Positions 1-8,306 of a stretch of 64,000 nt of DNA are shown one piece after another. The stretch's first letter is position 1, and each line of letters begins with the position of its first letter. Source of the DNA: an uncultured bacterium (GTDB taxonomy: Bacteria; Bacteroidota; Rhodothermia; Rhodothermales; UBA10348); assembly GCA_943788505.1 (NCBI GenBank), contig CALSQR010000001.1, positions 1,178,001 through 1,242,000 of the forward strand, read 5' to 3'. The notes beneath the pieces were generated by a model. That model was not told the origin of the DNA. It ran no database searches and worked only from the letters and a program-made list of their open reading frames with translations. The translations under genes and the position numbers were made by a program.

Positions 1-2
1 TG

Positions 3-83
3 GTCAATTTGAGGGACATCTCCACTCTTATCAAATCGATGATTGAAATACATCAAAGAATCCTGACGCGGCTTTCTCCGTAA
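3..83 (+). CDS. Possible 3' end of an upstream gene (partial)
   Basis: Frame 3 is open from the window edge to a TAA at 81-83 and encodes a 26-residue tail ending in QRILTRLSP. It sits 38 bp before the next gene on the same strand. The piece is too short for any family to be recognised, and an open stretch of this length is common by chance, so this is only a placeholder for whatever gene lies to the left. Confidence 0.25.
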   Translation, partial: VNLRDISTLIKSMIEIHQRILTRLSP

Positions 84-121
84 ACAGAAGATTACCTCCT
101 TCTCTCGACGACGACGAACCT

Positions 122-472
122 ATGTGGGCATTTTCTTGGGTGCTAATTCCGATCGCAGGCATCTTAGCCGGGGCCTGGTCAGAGTGGCTCAAGTTCAAGG
201 AAAAGCAGTCCAAACTGGGTGCTTCCACCGAGACGCTTGAAGCCTCTTTTGAGACACTTTCTAAAAAACTGGACGAGCAGAACCAAGAGTTAGTGTGCCG
301 AATACAGAACTTGGAAGCAATTGTGACGAGCGCCGATTGGGACCAACTCACAGCTACCGAAAAGATGCCGTCGTCTTCCCTGCCTGGTTCAAACGAAATG
401 CTCGAGCTTCCTAGTATGGAAGCAGAAATTGAAGATGAAGCCGCTCGCATCGCAAAAAGGCTCCGCTCTTGA
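122..472 (+). CDS. PspB-like small membrane protein with coiled coil
   Basis: A 116-residue protein with one N-terminal membrane segment (about residues 3-20) and then a charged, heptad-like cytoplasmic region rich in Lys, Glu and Gln. The segment around RIQNLEAIVTS resembles the C-terminal part of phage-shock protein B (RIQALESIL in Escherichia coli), so a PspB-like anchor or scaffold role is plausible. The tail beyond residue 80 is longer than in classical PspB. No pspA or pspC is visible here, although the left side is cut off by the window edge. The stop overlaps the next start as TGATG, which indicates translational coupling. Family placement is an inference from a short motif. Confidence 0.6.
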   Translation: MWAFSWVLIPIAGILAGAWSEWLKFKEKQSKLGASTETLEASFETLSKKLDEQNQELVCRIQNLEAIVTSADWDQLTATEKMPSSSLPGSNEMLELPSMEAEIEDEAARIAKRLRS

Positions 473-891
473 TGACTACTTCTCCGGTCTGGTTGATTAC
501 CCTAGCTTTTTTCGCGGCACTGTCCCCAATACGTTCCGGTACTGTTCAGTTTGAGGTTCATCATCCTGCGGCTTCCAATGCAGATATCCGGATCGCACTG
601 TACGATTCCAAGACAACATGGCTCGAAGAGCCTGCTCACACAGCAATCGCTGCAGCGACAGACACCTTGACAATCGTACGATTCGCTGACGTTCCTGCCG
701 GAATTTTCGGTGCTGCTGTTTACTTGGATGAAAACAGAAATGGCAAGCTAGATCGCAATCTAGTTGGATGGTTCAAAGAGCCGTTCGGTTTTTCACGCGA
801 GGCAAGAGTACGATTAGGCCCACCCAAATGGGATGACGCTATATTCGAGGTGAATGACGAAGAGATCGTCCTAGAGGTCACCCTCGACTGA
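472..891 (+). CDS. DUF2141 family secreted protein
   Basis: A 139-residue protein with an N-terminal signal peptide (hydrophobic residues 6-20), then a beta-rich domain. The stretch AVYLDENRNGKLDRNLVGWFK followed by EPFGFS matches the DUF2141 consensus, in which a DxNxNGxLD loop resembling a calcium site is followed by a GFS motif. I chose ATG 472 over the in-frame TTG at 469 because it overlaps the preceding stop as TGATG. Function is unknown in the family; the protein is probably periplasmic. In the sequence it sits between the PspB-like gene and a lipid or carotenoid acyltransferase, apparently in the same transcription unit. Confidence 0.75.
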   Translation: MTTSPVWLITLAFFAALSPIRSGTVQFEVHHPAASNADIRIALYDSKTTWLEEPAHTAIAAATDTLTIVRFADVPAGIFGAAVYLDENRNGKLDRNLVGWFKEPFGFSREARVRLGPPKWDDAIFEVNDEEIVLEVTLD

Positions 892-896
892 TCACG

Positions 897-1553
897 ATGA
901 GCACCAAAAGCACTATTAGATATTCCCGCTACGCACTGCCCTTCCTTGATGCAGGATTCCGGGCTTACATGCGTCGCCATCTTACGGGTATCTACCAGGA
1001 GGGCTCGCTGCAGATCAACAGAGAGAGGTTGACCGTACTTATTTGCCAACACGTGAGCCTTTTCGACGGGTTTGCCGTTCGGCACATGGTGCAAGAAACC
1101 GGTACGCAGGACCGTGTAGTAACCATCATGCTCGATTCGCAACTGAAGCGGTACCCAGTTCTCAAGCTGGCAGGTGCGGTAGGTATTACTCCAGGATCTA
1201 TCCCCGCTGCTCGGAGCTTGAAGTCAATGATTCAAAATGAATTTAAACCGGCAGACATCGTGGTCCTGTTTCCGCAAGGCCGAATTGAAACTGTCGATGG
1301 AATGACGGATCGTTTCGCAACGGGATATCAGCATTTCGATCACTCCAACATCAAGACAGATTTTATTCCTGTCGCATTGTCTATCGAAGCTCTCGTTCAT
1401 CCCAAGCCCACCATGTTTATGAAATGCGGTAAACCTGTCGATGTACACCAGGCTGGTCAGGCCTTAGTTGATATATCGAGCAGCCTACGATCATGGTTGA
1501 TTCAGCACGGGGAATCTTCGGACACGGATTGGCCCGGGGAGCGACTGCTTTGA
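897..1553 (+). CDS. PlsC-family acyltransferase, probably acylating a carotenoid glycoside (CruD-like)
   Basis: A 218-residue acyltransferase. The catalytic HX4D motif is seen at H52-D57 (HVSLFD), and FPQGRI near residue 125 is the counterpart of the FPEGT acyl-acceptor motif of PlsC-type 1-acylglycerol-3-phosphate acyltransferases. It lacks a strong membrane anchor. The next gene, a membrane glycosyltransferase, starts inside its stop codon (TGATG). In green sulfur bacteria CruC and CruD glycosylate and then acylate carotenoids, and Salinibacter and Rhodothermus make the acylated carotenoid glucoside salinixanthin, so I infer the same role. An ordinary lysophospholipid acyltransferase remains possible. 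Gln replaces Glu in the second motif. Confidence 0.75.
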   Translation: MSTKSTIRYSRYALPFLDAGFRAYMRRHLTGIYQEGSLQINRERLTVLICQHVSLFDGFAVRHMVQETGTQDRVVTIMLDSQLKRYPVLKLAGAVGITPGSIPAARSLKSMIQNEFKPADIVVLFPQGRIETVDGMTDRFATGYQHFDHSNIKTDFIPVALSIEALVHPKPTMFMKCGKPVDVHQAGQALVDISSSLRSWLIQHGESSDTDWPGERLL

Positions 1554-2620
1554 TGTCGTGGCTCCTATGGATAATGGTCAGCCTTCATGGATTGATGATC
1601 GTCAACGCCCTACTGAATGCTGCGAAGTTCAGCGCTCGACGAAGGGCCCGAGGTGGCCGTAGCCCGAGGCGAGTTTCCGTGCTCGTTCCCGCGCGGGATG
1701 AAGAACACAATCTCCCACGCCTGCTGACCTCATTCGAAAAGCAGGACCATCCTGATGCGGAAATGTTGGTTTATGATGACCAGTCAACCGATTCCACCTG
1801 GGATATTATCCAGGCAGCTAAGGATGACAGAATATGCGGAATCAAAGGCGGGCCTCTACCCGACGGTTGGGTGGGGAAGACGAACGGTTGCTATCGCCTC
1901 TCTCTTGAAGCTACGGGAGATGTGCTTCTCTTTATTGACGCTGATACGGAGTTTCAGCACCCTGCAGCTCTTCGCCATATGTGTGAGCGGTTCGAAGCGC
2001 GCCCCGAGTCAACCATGTTGACAGGCATGACCTTGCTTAAGGGCCGTGGTCAGCTCATCGTGACTATGGTCGGCAATCTGATTTTATGTTGTATTCCATG
2101 GTGGCTAGGTCGTCGAGTACCCTTTTCCGTCATGTCTGGAGTGAATGGACAATGCTGGATGATTACAACTGAGGACTATCGAGCATACGAACCTCATGAT
2201 CATGTTCGTGGAGAAGTGCTCGAAGACATCAACATCGGCCGATACCTGCACAAAAAGGGCGTGATTCCATTGCTCGATGATGTCCGGGATGACCTAGCCG
2301 TCCATATGTATTCCGATTTTCAAGGTGCCTGGCTTGGCTTTCGCAAGAATACTGCTGCCATCCTTGGTCCTAATTTGGTACTGTCTCTGTTGAACCTGAT
2401 CGCGTATATACTGGTGTTCATCGTTGCACCCATTCTTTTTCCTTGGCTGGTCCTTTCTTTGTATGTCATCAAATTCATTTCGGATCGGATCACGCGGCAG
2501 CCGGTAACGATTAGTCTTTTGGCTCCTGTTTCATATGTTCTGACAGTCGTTCTTTCCTTCGATTCGATCGTGACCCGCGCGCGCGGAGCCATTGAATGGA
2601 AAGGCAGAATTATTCCCTGA
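1553..2620 (+). CDS. Family 2 glycosyltransferase, membrane-bound, carotenoid type (CruC/CrtQ-like)
   Basis: A 355-residue protein with an N-terminal membrane helix, a GT-A catalytic domain and three C-terminal membrane segments. It shows the nucleotide-sugar motif DDQSTDST, the metal-binding FIDADTEF (DXD) and the late EDINIGRYL acidic pair. The segment PDGWVGKTNGC and the terminal IEWKGRIIP are typical of glycosyltransferases that act on carotenoids or other polyprenoid lipids (CrtQ, CruC). I start it at ATG 1553, which overlaps the previous stop, rather than at an in-frame ATG 60 bases earlier lying within the acyltransferase gene. Together with that acyltransferase it could build an acylated carotenoid glucoside. 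No other carotenoid genes are in the window. Confidence 0.8.
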   Translation: MSWLLWIMVSLHGLMIVNALLNAAKFSARRRARGGRSPRRVSVLVPARDEEHNLPRLLTSFEKQDHPDAEMLVYDDQSTDSTWDIIQAAKDDRICGIKGGPLPDGWVGKTNGCYRLSLEATGDVLLFIDADTEFQHPAALRHMCERFEARPESTMLTGMTLLKGRGQLIVTMVGNLILCCIPWWLGRRVPFSVMSGVNGQCWMITTEDYRAYEPHDHVRGEVLEDINIGRYLHKKGVIPLLDDVRDDLAVHMYSDFQGAWLGFRKNTAAILGPNLVLSLLNLIAYILVFIVAPILFPWLVLSLYVIKFISDRITRQPVTISLLAPVSYVLTVVLSFDSIVTRARGAIEWKGRIIP

Positions 2621-2708
2621 TGGTTGCCTGAGACCAGCATGCACCGCGGGTGAAAAAAGGCAAGGATTTACGTTTGATCTGCACCCTCCAAATAGTTGCT
2701 AACTCACC

Positions 2709-3095
2709 ATGGCATCTTCAGCTGAATTGAAACTCCGGATGCTCTCCGGTTCGTTCACGATTCACCGACTCGATCCCTTGATGGCAGTACCAACTGCGGT
2801 TAGAGAGTGCGAAACACATTTCATAGGACAGACGCCAGAAGAACTATCGATTGTCTGCCCTTCCCATATTGAGGTTATGTATGCCAAATCCGAACCCAAT
2901 TGGGCCTGCTTTCGCGTTGAGGGCCCACTCGATTTTGCCCTTTATGGCATCCTAGCTAGAATTTCAGGTGCCTTGGCTGCACAACGGATTTCGATTTTTG
3001 CTGTCTCCACCTTCGATACGGACTACATCCTAGTGAAGGAAGCGGACCTCGAACGAGCCCAGAAAGTCTTGATGGATCAGGGATATGCCTTTTGA
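2709..3095 (+). CDS. ACT-domain protein (CASTOR/ACT_7 type)
   Basis: A 128-residue cytoplasmic protein. The C-terminal half, from about residue 60 (CFRVEGPLDFALYGILARIS) to the end (TDYILVKEADLERA), is a regulatory ACT domain of the type grouped with eukaryotic CASTOR arginine sensors, and the N-terminal half pairs with it. Such stand-alone bacterial proteins are thought to bind small ligands such as amino acids, but no ligand or partner is known. It is separated from the glycosyltransferase by 88 bp, so it may have its own promoter. Its length is typical of the family. Confidence 0.75.
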   Translation: MASSAELKLRMLSGSFTIHRLDPLMAVPTAVRECETHFIGQTPEELSIVCPSHIEVMYAKSEPNWACFRVEGPLDFALYGILARISGALAAQRISIFAVSTFDTDYILVKEADLERAQKVLMDQGYAF

Positions 3096-3217
3096 GGCCA
3101 AGCGTTAAACTTGGGTAGGAAGGGCACGAAATATGCCACGAGTTGCTTGATTTAAATTGAAATAGCATATTCGTTCAATCATACACGCCCAAAACAGCCA
3201 CTTGAACTACTATCATC

Positions 3218-3601
3218 ATGAACAAGCCGATTCGCATCACACTCGCCACAATCACTGGAGTTGTGCTTTGGGGAGTCGTTTGGAATGTGTTCACGTTTGC
3301 TGGAATGGCTTTATTTCCAGATCAAGTGGCCCCGAACGAAGCAATTACAAGCGTAGGTATTCTGATCGCCTATCTCGTCATAAGTGTTCCAGTGTCCGTC
3401 CTAGCTGGATTCGCCGGAGCCAAAGTCGGCGCTGATCATGCCATGACGGTCAACAAGGTCCTGCCCGTAGTTCTATTCGCCATTGGTGCATTCGTAGAGT
3501 TTTCCTACTGGGATCTCATGCCCGTTTGGTATCACATTATCTTCCTTTTGATGATTATTCCTGCCGCCATGAAAGGCGGTCAGATGGCTGGCGGAGAGTA
3601 A
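3218..3601 (+). CDS. Small four-helix membrane protein of unknown function
   Basis: A 127-residue, very hydrophobic protein with four predicted membrane segments (roughly residues 5-30, 45-70, 83-100 and 105-120). No catalytic or ligand motif is visible. Its start is a clear ATG. The 122-bp upstream gap is AT-rich and could hold a promoter. I do not recognise the family. It stands between the ACT-domain gene and a DUF4197 lipoprotein, with no overlap to either. Confidence 0.6.
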   Translation: MNKPIRITLATITGVVLWGVVWNVFTFAGMALFPDQVAPNEAITSVGILIAYLVISVPVSVLAGFAGAKVGADHAMTVNKVLPVVLFAIGAFVEFSYWDLMPVWYHIIFLLMIIPAAMKGGQMAGGE

Positions 3602-3698
3602 AGAGCTTTGCGCAAACGGAACGCAGCGCTCTGGGCACGGTTGATGGAAGAGGCGCCAGTATTCGCACCGTCATGAACCATCTCACCTCTCGTTGATC

Positions 3699-4430
3699 AT
3701 GCGCCTTAGTCGCTGCCTTCCCCTTCCAGTTCTTCTGGCTATCGTGTTACTACTGCCTGCCTGTGCTTCCGTCAATATGCAGGATCTGCAAGGATTGATG
3801 GGAATCGAGGCTCCCCTTGATGAGCCAACGGTTGCATCAGGGCTGAAAGAGGCGTTGAGGATCGGTACGGAACGAGCCTCTGGCACGCTGTCCGTAGACG
3901 GCGGATTCGGAAAGAACGACCTGCTCCGTTTGGCCCTACCGGAGGACCTTCAAAAAGTCGGATCTCGCCTGAGAACACTCGGTCTTGGTGATCAGGTAGA
4001 TGCATTAGAGAATCAAATGAACAGTGCCGCCGAACGAGCCGCCGGTGAGGCTGTCGACGTGTTTGCGAGTGCCATCCGGTCCATGACGGTACAAGATGCA
4101 TTTTCCATATTGGACGGACAAGACAACGCTGCCACTCTGTATTTCCAGGGACGAATCGAGGCGGAGCTCACATCTAGATTTCAACCCGTGGTAGCGTCGG
4201 TCATGGAAGAAATGGGTGTATACCGGACCTATTCCTCCCTCATCGACCGCTATAATGCGATTCCACTCATCAGTTCAGTTGATGTCGATCTGGAATCCTA
4301 TATCGTGAATCGCACGCTCTCTGGCTTGTTTTCAACCTTGGCGGATGAAGAACTCAGAATCCGCCAAGACCCCATTGCCCGCACAACCGACCTGCTTAAA
4401 CGGGTCTTTGGAAGAAACGATATACCATGA
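3699..4430 (+). CDS. DUF4197 family lipoprotein
   Basis: A 243-residue protein with a lipoprotein signal peptide ending in LLLPACAS, so Cys is the likely lipidated residue near position 22. The body (GLKEALRIGTERAS, then KNDLLRLALPEDL, then DAFSILDGQDNAATLYFQ) matches DUF4197 throughout. That family is found in many Gram-negatives and is of unknown function. ATG 3699 is preferred to an in-frame TTG at 3693. The next gene starts within its stop (ATGA), so the two are co-translated, both encode exported proteins, and they probably work in the same compartment. Confidence 0.85.
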   Translation: MRLSRCLPLPVLLAIVLLLPACASVNMQDLQGLMGIEAPLDEPTVASGLKEALRIGTERASGTLSVDGGFGKNDLLRLALPEDLQKVGSRLRTLGLGDQVDALENQMNSAAERAAGEAVDVFASAIRSMTVQDAFSILDGQDNAATLYFQGRIEAELTSRFQPVVASVMEEMGVYRTYSSLIDRYNAIPLISSVDVDLESYIVNRTLSGLFSTLADEELRIRQDPIARTTDLLKRVFGRNDIP

Positions 4431-5083
4431 TTCGTACCCTGATAGCCTTTTTTGTCTGTCTGCTTTCTTTCTCAACTGCCGTATTGGCGCAAGACGGAGC
4501 AAGCGAGCCGTCTGCTATACAGTCGTCCGGTGCAGATTCTACAATAGCCCGTAACCAGTCCCTTTATTCCTCAGGGATTGAATTTGGCGTATTCCTTGAC
4601 CTTGCCGATCGACGAAAAGAAATGTGGCATGACAATTTCGCCGCCGGCTCAGTACCAGAAGCCATGCAGGAGCGCTTGGACAGCCTTAAGGGTACCTATC
4701 ACCTCCTTGCTGTAGCCGTTGACGGCTGCTCGGATTCGGTAAACACGATTCCTTATTTGGCCCACATGGTTAGCGCTACGGACAAAATCGACATGCACAT
4801 CATCGATTCGACCCGGGGCAAGGAAATCATGGAAGAAAACCGTACGCCCGACGACCGTCCAGCCACACCAACCGTCCTGCTCCTAGATGAGTCATTCCGC
4901 ACAGTCGGAGTCTTCATTGAACGCCCTACGGAATTACAAGAATGGGCGATAGGAGAAGGCAAGGATTTGGCATCGGAAGATTTTATGACCTACAAAATGA
5001 ACTGGTATGATCAGGATCGAGGTCTACTGACCATGACTGAGATTCTAGACGCCCTTTCTACCCATGAACAGAACGATCATTGA
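4427..5083 (+). CDS. Secreted thioredoxin-fold protein (Thioredoxin_9-like)
   Basis: A 218-residue exported protein with a signal peptide cleaved after about residue 21 (VLAQ). The core has thioredoxin-fold features of the Thioredoxin_9 group: a beta strand ending in VAVDGCSDSVNTIPYLAHM, a later DRPATPTVLLLDE with the cis-Pro loop, and a Gly/Val strand. The active-site region carries a single Cys (GCSD) instead of CxxC, so a classical dithiol exchange looks unlikely; many members of this group are similar. It overlaps the DUF4197 gene by 4 bases (ATGA). Its role is unknown. Confidence 0.7.
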   Translation: MIRTLIAFFVCLLSFSTAVLAQDGASEPSAIQSSGADSTIARNQSLYSSGIEFGVFLDLADRRKEMWHDNFAAGSVPEAMQERLDSLKGTYHLLAVAVDGCSDSVNTIPYLAHMVSATDKIDMHIIDSTRGKEIMEENRTPDDRPATPTVLLLDESFRTVGVFIERPTELQEWAIGEGKDLASEDFMTYKMNWYDQDRGLLTMTEILDALSTHEQNDH

Positions 5084-5135
5084 GGGATGACGCCCACGAT
5101 GGGCTCCTTTCATTCAACGAAACGAAAGCTTTGCT

Positions 5136-5519
5136 ATGAAAACGATTCTTACCACCGAAAAGTCCGTAGATCAGGCCGCCTCAGATTTTGAGGAAGCAGT
5201 CTTCCGCAACGGATTCGGCATTTTGCATACCTACGATCTCAAACAAACACTAGAAGGCAAGGGCTTTCCAATCGAAGATGAAGTACGCATTTTTGAAATC
5301 TGTAATCCAGCGCGTGCCTCAGAAGTCTTGGAACGGGATCTTGATATGAACATGGCATTGCCGTGCCGTGTCAGTGTGTATTCGAAGGACGGTAAGACCT
5401 GCATTGGGATGATCAATCCCTCCGATATTCTTTCTGTACTTTCAGATGACACTCAGCTCGGCGTGATTGCCAGTGACGTTGAAAAAACGATCCGCATCAT
5501 GATGGAAGAAGCCGTTTAA
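5136..5519 (+). CDS. DUF302 domain protein
   Basis: A 127-residue soluble protein that fits DUF302 over its whole length: an N-terminal amphipathic helix (DQAASDFEEAVFRNGFGILHTYDL), then VRIFEICNPARASEVLERDLDMNMALPCRVSVY and the terminal helix. DUF302 proteins form dimers of a TATA-box-like fold and are often linked to metal or sulfur redox stress, though no biochemical role is settled. The Cys pair near residues 56 and 75 is common in the family. It lies 52 bp after the thioredoxin-like gene and may be part of the same unit. Confidence 0.85.
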   Translation: MKTILTTEKSVDQAASDFEEAVFRNGFGILHTYDLKQTLEGKGFPIEDEVRIFEICNPARASEVLERDLDMNMALPCRVSVYSKDGKTCIGMINPSDILSVLSDDTQLGVIASDVEKTIRIMMEEAV

Positions 5520-5608
5520 TCATCGATGTTGGTGTTGCGCCGACATACCTCCTTTTGAAGGCTGGCTCTATCATTTTCCCTCATATTGTCCCTTAAACCC
5601 TATCATTT

Positions 5609-5777
5609 GTGAAGGATACCCTCGGCGATCTGTCAACTGAATTACCCAAGACGCGCCCTATGCTTGAGCGCATTCCCTGCTCGTCCAACGTCAACTTCTA
5701 GGGCAGAAGTACTCGCTGTATTTGACGAAAACGCTAAACAAGCCAAAGCTACCGTCGGCTCAACCGCGGACGAGTAA
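5609..5777 (+). pseudogene. Decayed DinB-superfamily (DUF664-like) gene remnant
   Basis: The 318-bp gap between the DUF302 and DUF2911 genes is not empty. A GTG at 5609 opens a 30-codon frame whose product includes ELPKTRPMLERIP, like the N-terminal helix of DinB/YfiT-family proteins (EL..TRR.LERVP). It stops at 5699-5701. From about 5690 a second frame, shifted by one, encodes TSRAEVLAVFDENAKQAKA and ends at TAA 5775-5777, matching the mid-protein helix of the same family (TRAELLAAFDANVAAARAA). The segment normally between them, including the metal-binding His, and the C-terminal third are missing. I read this as an internally deleted, frameshifted remnant. The rest of the gap shows nothing. 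Confidence 0.45.
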
Positions 5778-5837
5778 CCAGGGGGCTAGATCAGAATCCT
5801 GTCCCTATCTGCATGTAATAACCTTTCGATTCCCACC

Positions 5838-7019
5838 ATGAAAAAATCATTTCCTCTGTTTCTGATCGTGACATTCAGTGCGTTGCTCGCCGGTTGTGCA
5901 AGCGATTCCGGCTGGGCGCCCTCTCCTGATGAACCACGAGCATTCATTTCGACCCTTGGTTCCGATACGATGGCGGTTGAAGTGTACGTTCGTTCAGGCG
6001 ATGTGATCGAAGGCACGCTCGTCGAAAGATCACCACAGACCCGCATGACTGAATATCGAGTGGAGCTGAACGAAACAGGACATTTCCGCTCACTTTCATG
6101 GTCAACTATGACGCCGTCGACAAACCCAGGTGGTGCTAGCCCCACAGCGGGAAGTATCACTATTGATGGAGATTCTGCCACCGTGGTGCGCGAGGGTGGA
6201 CAGAATCCAGGAATGAGCAAGGTTGCTGCGCCAGGAAATGTCGTCCTGAGTCTGGGCCGCACGGGCGCTTCAATGTTCGTTTTCGAGCAGGTAGCCACTC
6301 AACGTCTTGGCGGAGCCGATGAAATCCTCATCATGGGGACAAACGGATCAGCCGCTCGCGCCAACGCCGTCCAAACGATCAGCACCGATTCCATTTCGAT
6401 GGATTACTTCGGCAACCAACGGGTTGGATGGGTCGATGATCAGGGACAGTTGATAGGCATCTCGGGTGCTCTAACAACGAATAAAATGAATAGTAAGCGC
6501 GTCGAGCCCTTCTTAGTTGGCTCCATAGCTGACCGGTGGGCAGCGCTTGATCTGGCCGGACAGGGCATTGGAACGCCAAGTCCTGCTGCCACAGCCGTCG
6601 CTCAAGTTGACGGCGCCAATATCGAAATCCAGTATTCTCAGCCTGCGAAACGTGGTCGCGATATTTGGGGCGGACTCGTTCCAAATGGTACAGTGTGGAG
6701 AACGGGGGCAAACGCAGCCACACACTTAACGACCAGCCAGGATCTAATGTTTGGTGAGGACACGCTGCCAGCTGGCATGTACACGTTGTGGTCGCTTTGG
6801 GAAGACGGGGCGTACAGCATCATCCTGAACGAACAGACGAACCAATGGGGCACTGCCTACGACGGCTCTATGGATCTCTTTCGCGTAAGCGCCACAGCAG
6901 TTGCTTTGTCCAGCGTAGTGGAGCGGTTCACACTCTCTGTTGAGGACACGGATAGCGGTGGAGACTTGGTTCTCTCATGGGATATGACCCAGTACCGAGT
7001 TCCCTTCACGGTTCAGTAG
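5838..7019 (+). CDS. DUF2911 domain lipoprotein
   Basis: A 393-residue lipoprotein with signal peptide ending LLAGCAS (lipidated Cys about residue 20). The C-terminal 150 residues are a DUF2911 domain, recognised from RGRDIWGGLVPNGTVWRTGANAATHL, GEDTLPAGMYTLWS and the NQWGTAYDGSMDLFRV strand. The N-terminal 230 residues form a beta-rich region without a family I recognise. DUF2911 proteins are common in Bacteroidota-group outer membranes or periplasm and have no assigned activity. ATG 5838 directly precedes a good signal peptide. No operon partner is evident because 162 bp separates it from the next gene. Confidence 0.85.
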   Translation: MKKSFPLFLIVTFSALLAGCASDSGWAPSPDEPRAFISTLGSDTMAVEVYVRSGDVIEGTLVERSPQTRMTEYRVELNETGHFRSLSWSTMTPSTNPGGASPTAGSITIDGDSATVVREGGQNPGMSKVAAPGNVVLSLGRTGASMFVFEQVATQRLGGADEILIMGTNGSAARANAVQTISTDSISMDYFGNQRVGWVDDQGQLIGISGALTTNKMNSKRVEPFLVGSIADRWAALDLAGQGIGTPSPAATAVAQVDGANIEIQYSQPAKRGRDIWGGLVPNGTVWRTGANAATHLTTSQDLMFGEDTLPAGMYTLWSLWEDGAYSIILNEQTNQWGTAYDGSMDLFRVSATAVALSSVVERFTLSVEDTDSGGDLVLSWDMTQYRVPFTVQ

Positions 7020-7181
7020 TCTGATCTGACCCGGCACTTCTTAGAGAAGCGAGACAGGTTGATATTCGGATTAAGAATGTCGGGCCTGCTCACAATCCTG
7101 AAGCTTTGTGACATTCAAACCGGTCTGCCTTCCCGGGGAAGTCTTCCTTATTTTGCTTAAAACAACCAGGACCAGTGCCCC

Positions 7182-7997
7182 GTGAGTGAACCCGCAACCC
7201 CCAGCCCACTTCTTAAATTTGCCCTTGAAATGGCCGGTACGGCTGCGCAAGAAATCATTCCCCGATTTCAGCGCACAGACGTCCGAAATAAGGCTGATGG
7301 CTCCCCCGTAACGGAAGCCGACCTTGAGGCCGAACGGGTAATGCGCGAGCTCATTTCTCTGCGCTTTCCGACTCACGGTATTCTGGGAGAGGAGGGGGAT
7401 TCTGTCAATCTAGACGCGGAGTTCTGTTGGGTACTGGATCCAATTGACGGCACAGGTGCCTTTGCGCTCGGCCTGCCCACGTTTGGAACGCTCATCGCGC
7501 TGCTTCGCAATGGCCAACCCATCCTAGGGGTCATTAATATGCCAGGACTTAAGGAAACCGTTTATGCTGAGCTCGGAGGTGGATGCTGGTATCTGAATAG
7601 AATGGGTGAGCTTGAAAGAGCATCCGTACGTACCGGAGTTCACCGGTTGGAAGACGCATTTCTCTCAACGACCGGCGTGTATTGCACGGATATTGATCCT
7701 CGGTCGATGGATAGTCCGTTCAACATGAGCAACCTGATTAGGCAATCTGGTCGATTTCGCTTCGTTGGAGACTGTGTGCAGCATGCACTCGTGGCAACTG
7801 GCCGACTAGATGCAGCCTTTGATCCAAAGATGAACCCATGGGATAATGCAGCCATCATTCCTTGTATTTTGGAAGCTGGAGGTATGGTCAGTGATGGACT
7901 TGGCGATACGTCAGACTTGGTACATGCCAAACACCTCGTGACTTCGTCCGGAGCGACGTTGCACGAGGACATTCTGAACGCAATCCGACCGGAATAA
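7182..7997 (+). CDS. Inositol-monophosphatase-family phosphatase (HisN-like histidinol-phosphatase candidate)
   Basis: A 271-residue Mg-dependent phosphatase. It contains the metal site in order: GEEGD near residue 67 (first Glu), WVLDPIDGTGAF near residue 84 (DPIDGT signature) and NPWDNAAIIPCILEAGG near residue 215 (WD.AA). Family members hydrolyse inositol-1-phosphate, fructose-1,6-bisphosphate, 3'-phosphoadenosine 5'-phosphate or histidinol phosphate. The short spacing in the C-terminal motif and overall size suit the HisN-type histidinol phosphatase, but there is no histidine operon nearby, so the substrate is not settled. The start is GTG. The next gene begins 3 bp after its stop. Confidence 0.8.
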   Translation: MSEPATPSPLLKFALEMAGTAAQEIIPRFQRTDVRNKADGSPVTEADLEAERVMRELISLRFPTHGILGEEGDSVNLDAEFCWVLDPIDGTGAFALGLPTFGTLIALLRNGQPILGVINMPGLKETVYAELGGGCWYLNRMGELERASVRTGVHRLEDAFLSTTGVYCTDIDPRSMDSPFNMSNLIRQSGRFRFVGDCVQHALVATGRLDAAFDPKMNPWDNAAIIPCILEAGGMVSDGLGDTSDLVHAKHLVTSSGATLHEDILNAIRPE

Positions 7998-8000
7998 TCC

Positions 8001-8306
8001 ATGGCCTGGTACGACATAATCGGGACCATCGGTGTCTTTATGATCATAATTGCCTACGCCGCCGTTCAGTCGCGTAGGATGAAACCGACCCAACTTTCCT
8101 ACTCGGTGATCAACCTGATTGGGGCGACCCTGATTTTGGCCTCCCTTTGGTACAACTTCAATCTGGCTTCAGTCATCATTGAGTTTTTCTGGATACTCAT
8201 AAGTCTTTGGGGTATCGTTCTTTGGCTCAGAAGCCGACGTTCCCCGGATAATCCAGATAAAACGAAGGAGCACGAAGCAGAGCCTCCCTCCCACTCATCC
8301 TTATGA
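8001..8306 (+). CDS. CBU_0592-like small membrane protein
   Basis: A 101-residue protein with three membrane helices. The sequence IGTIGVFMIIIAYAAVQ, then SVINLIGATLILASLWYNFNL and IIEFFWILISLWGI, follows the conserved layout of the CBU_0592-type membrane proteins, a small family of unknown function with an invariant N.NL..EFFW region. It starts 3 bp after the phosphatase and its stop overlaps the thioesterase start (ATGA), so the three are one transcription unit. Confidence 0.7.
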   Translation: MAWYDIIGTIGVFMIIIAYAAVQSRRMKPTQLSYSVINLIGATLILASLWYNFNLASVIIEFFWILISLWGIVLWLRSRRSPDNPDKTKEHEAEPPSHSSL

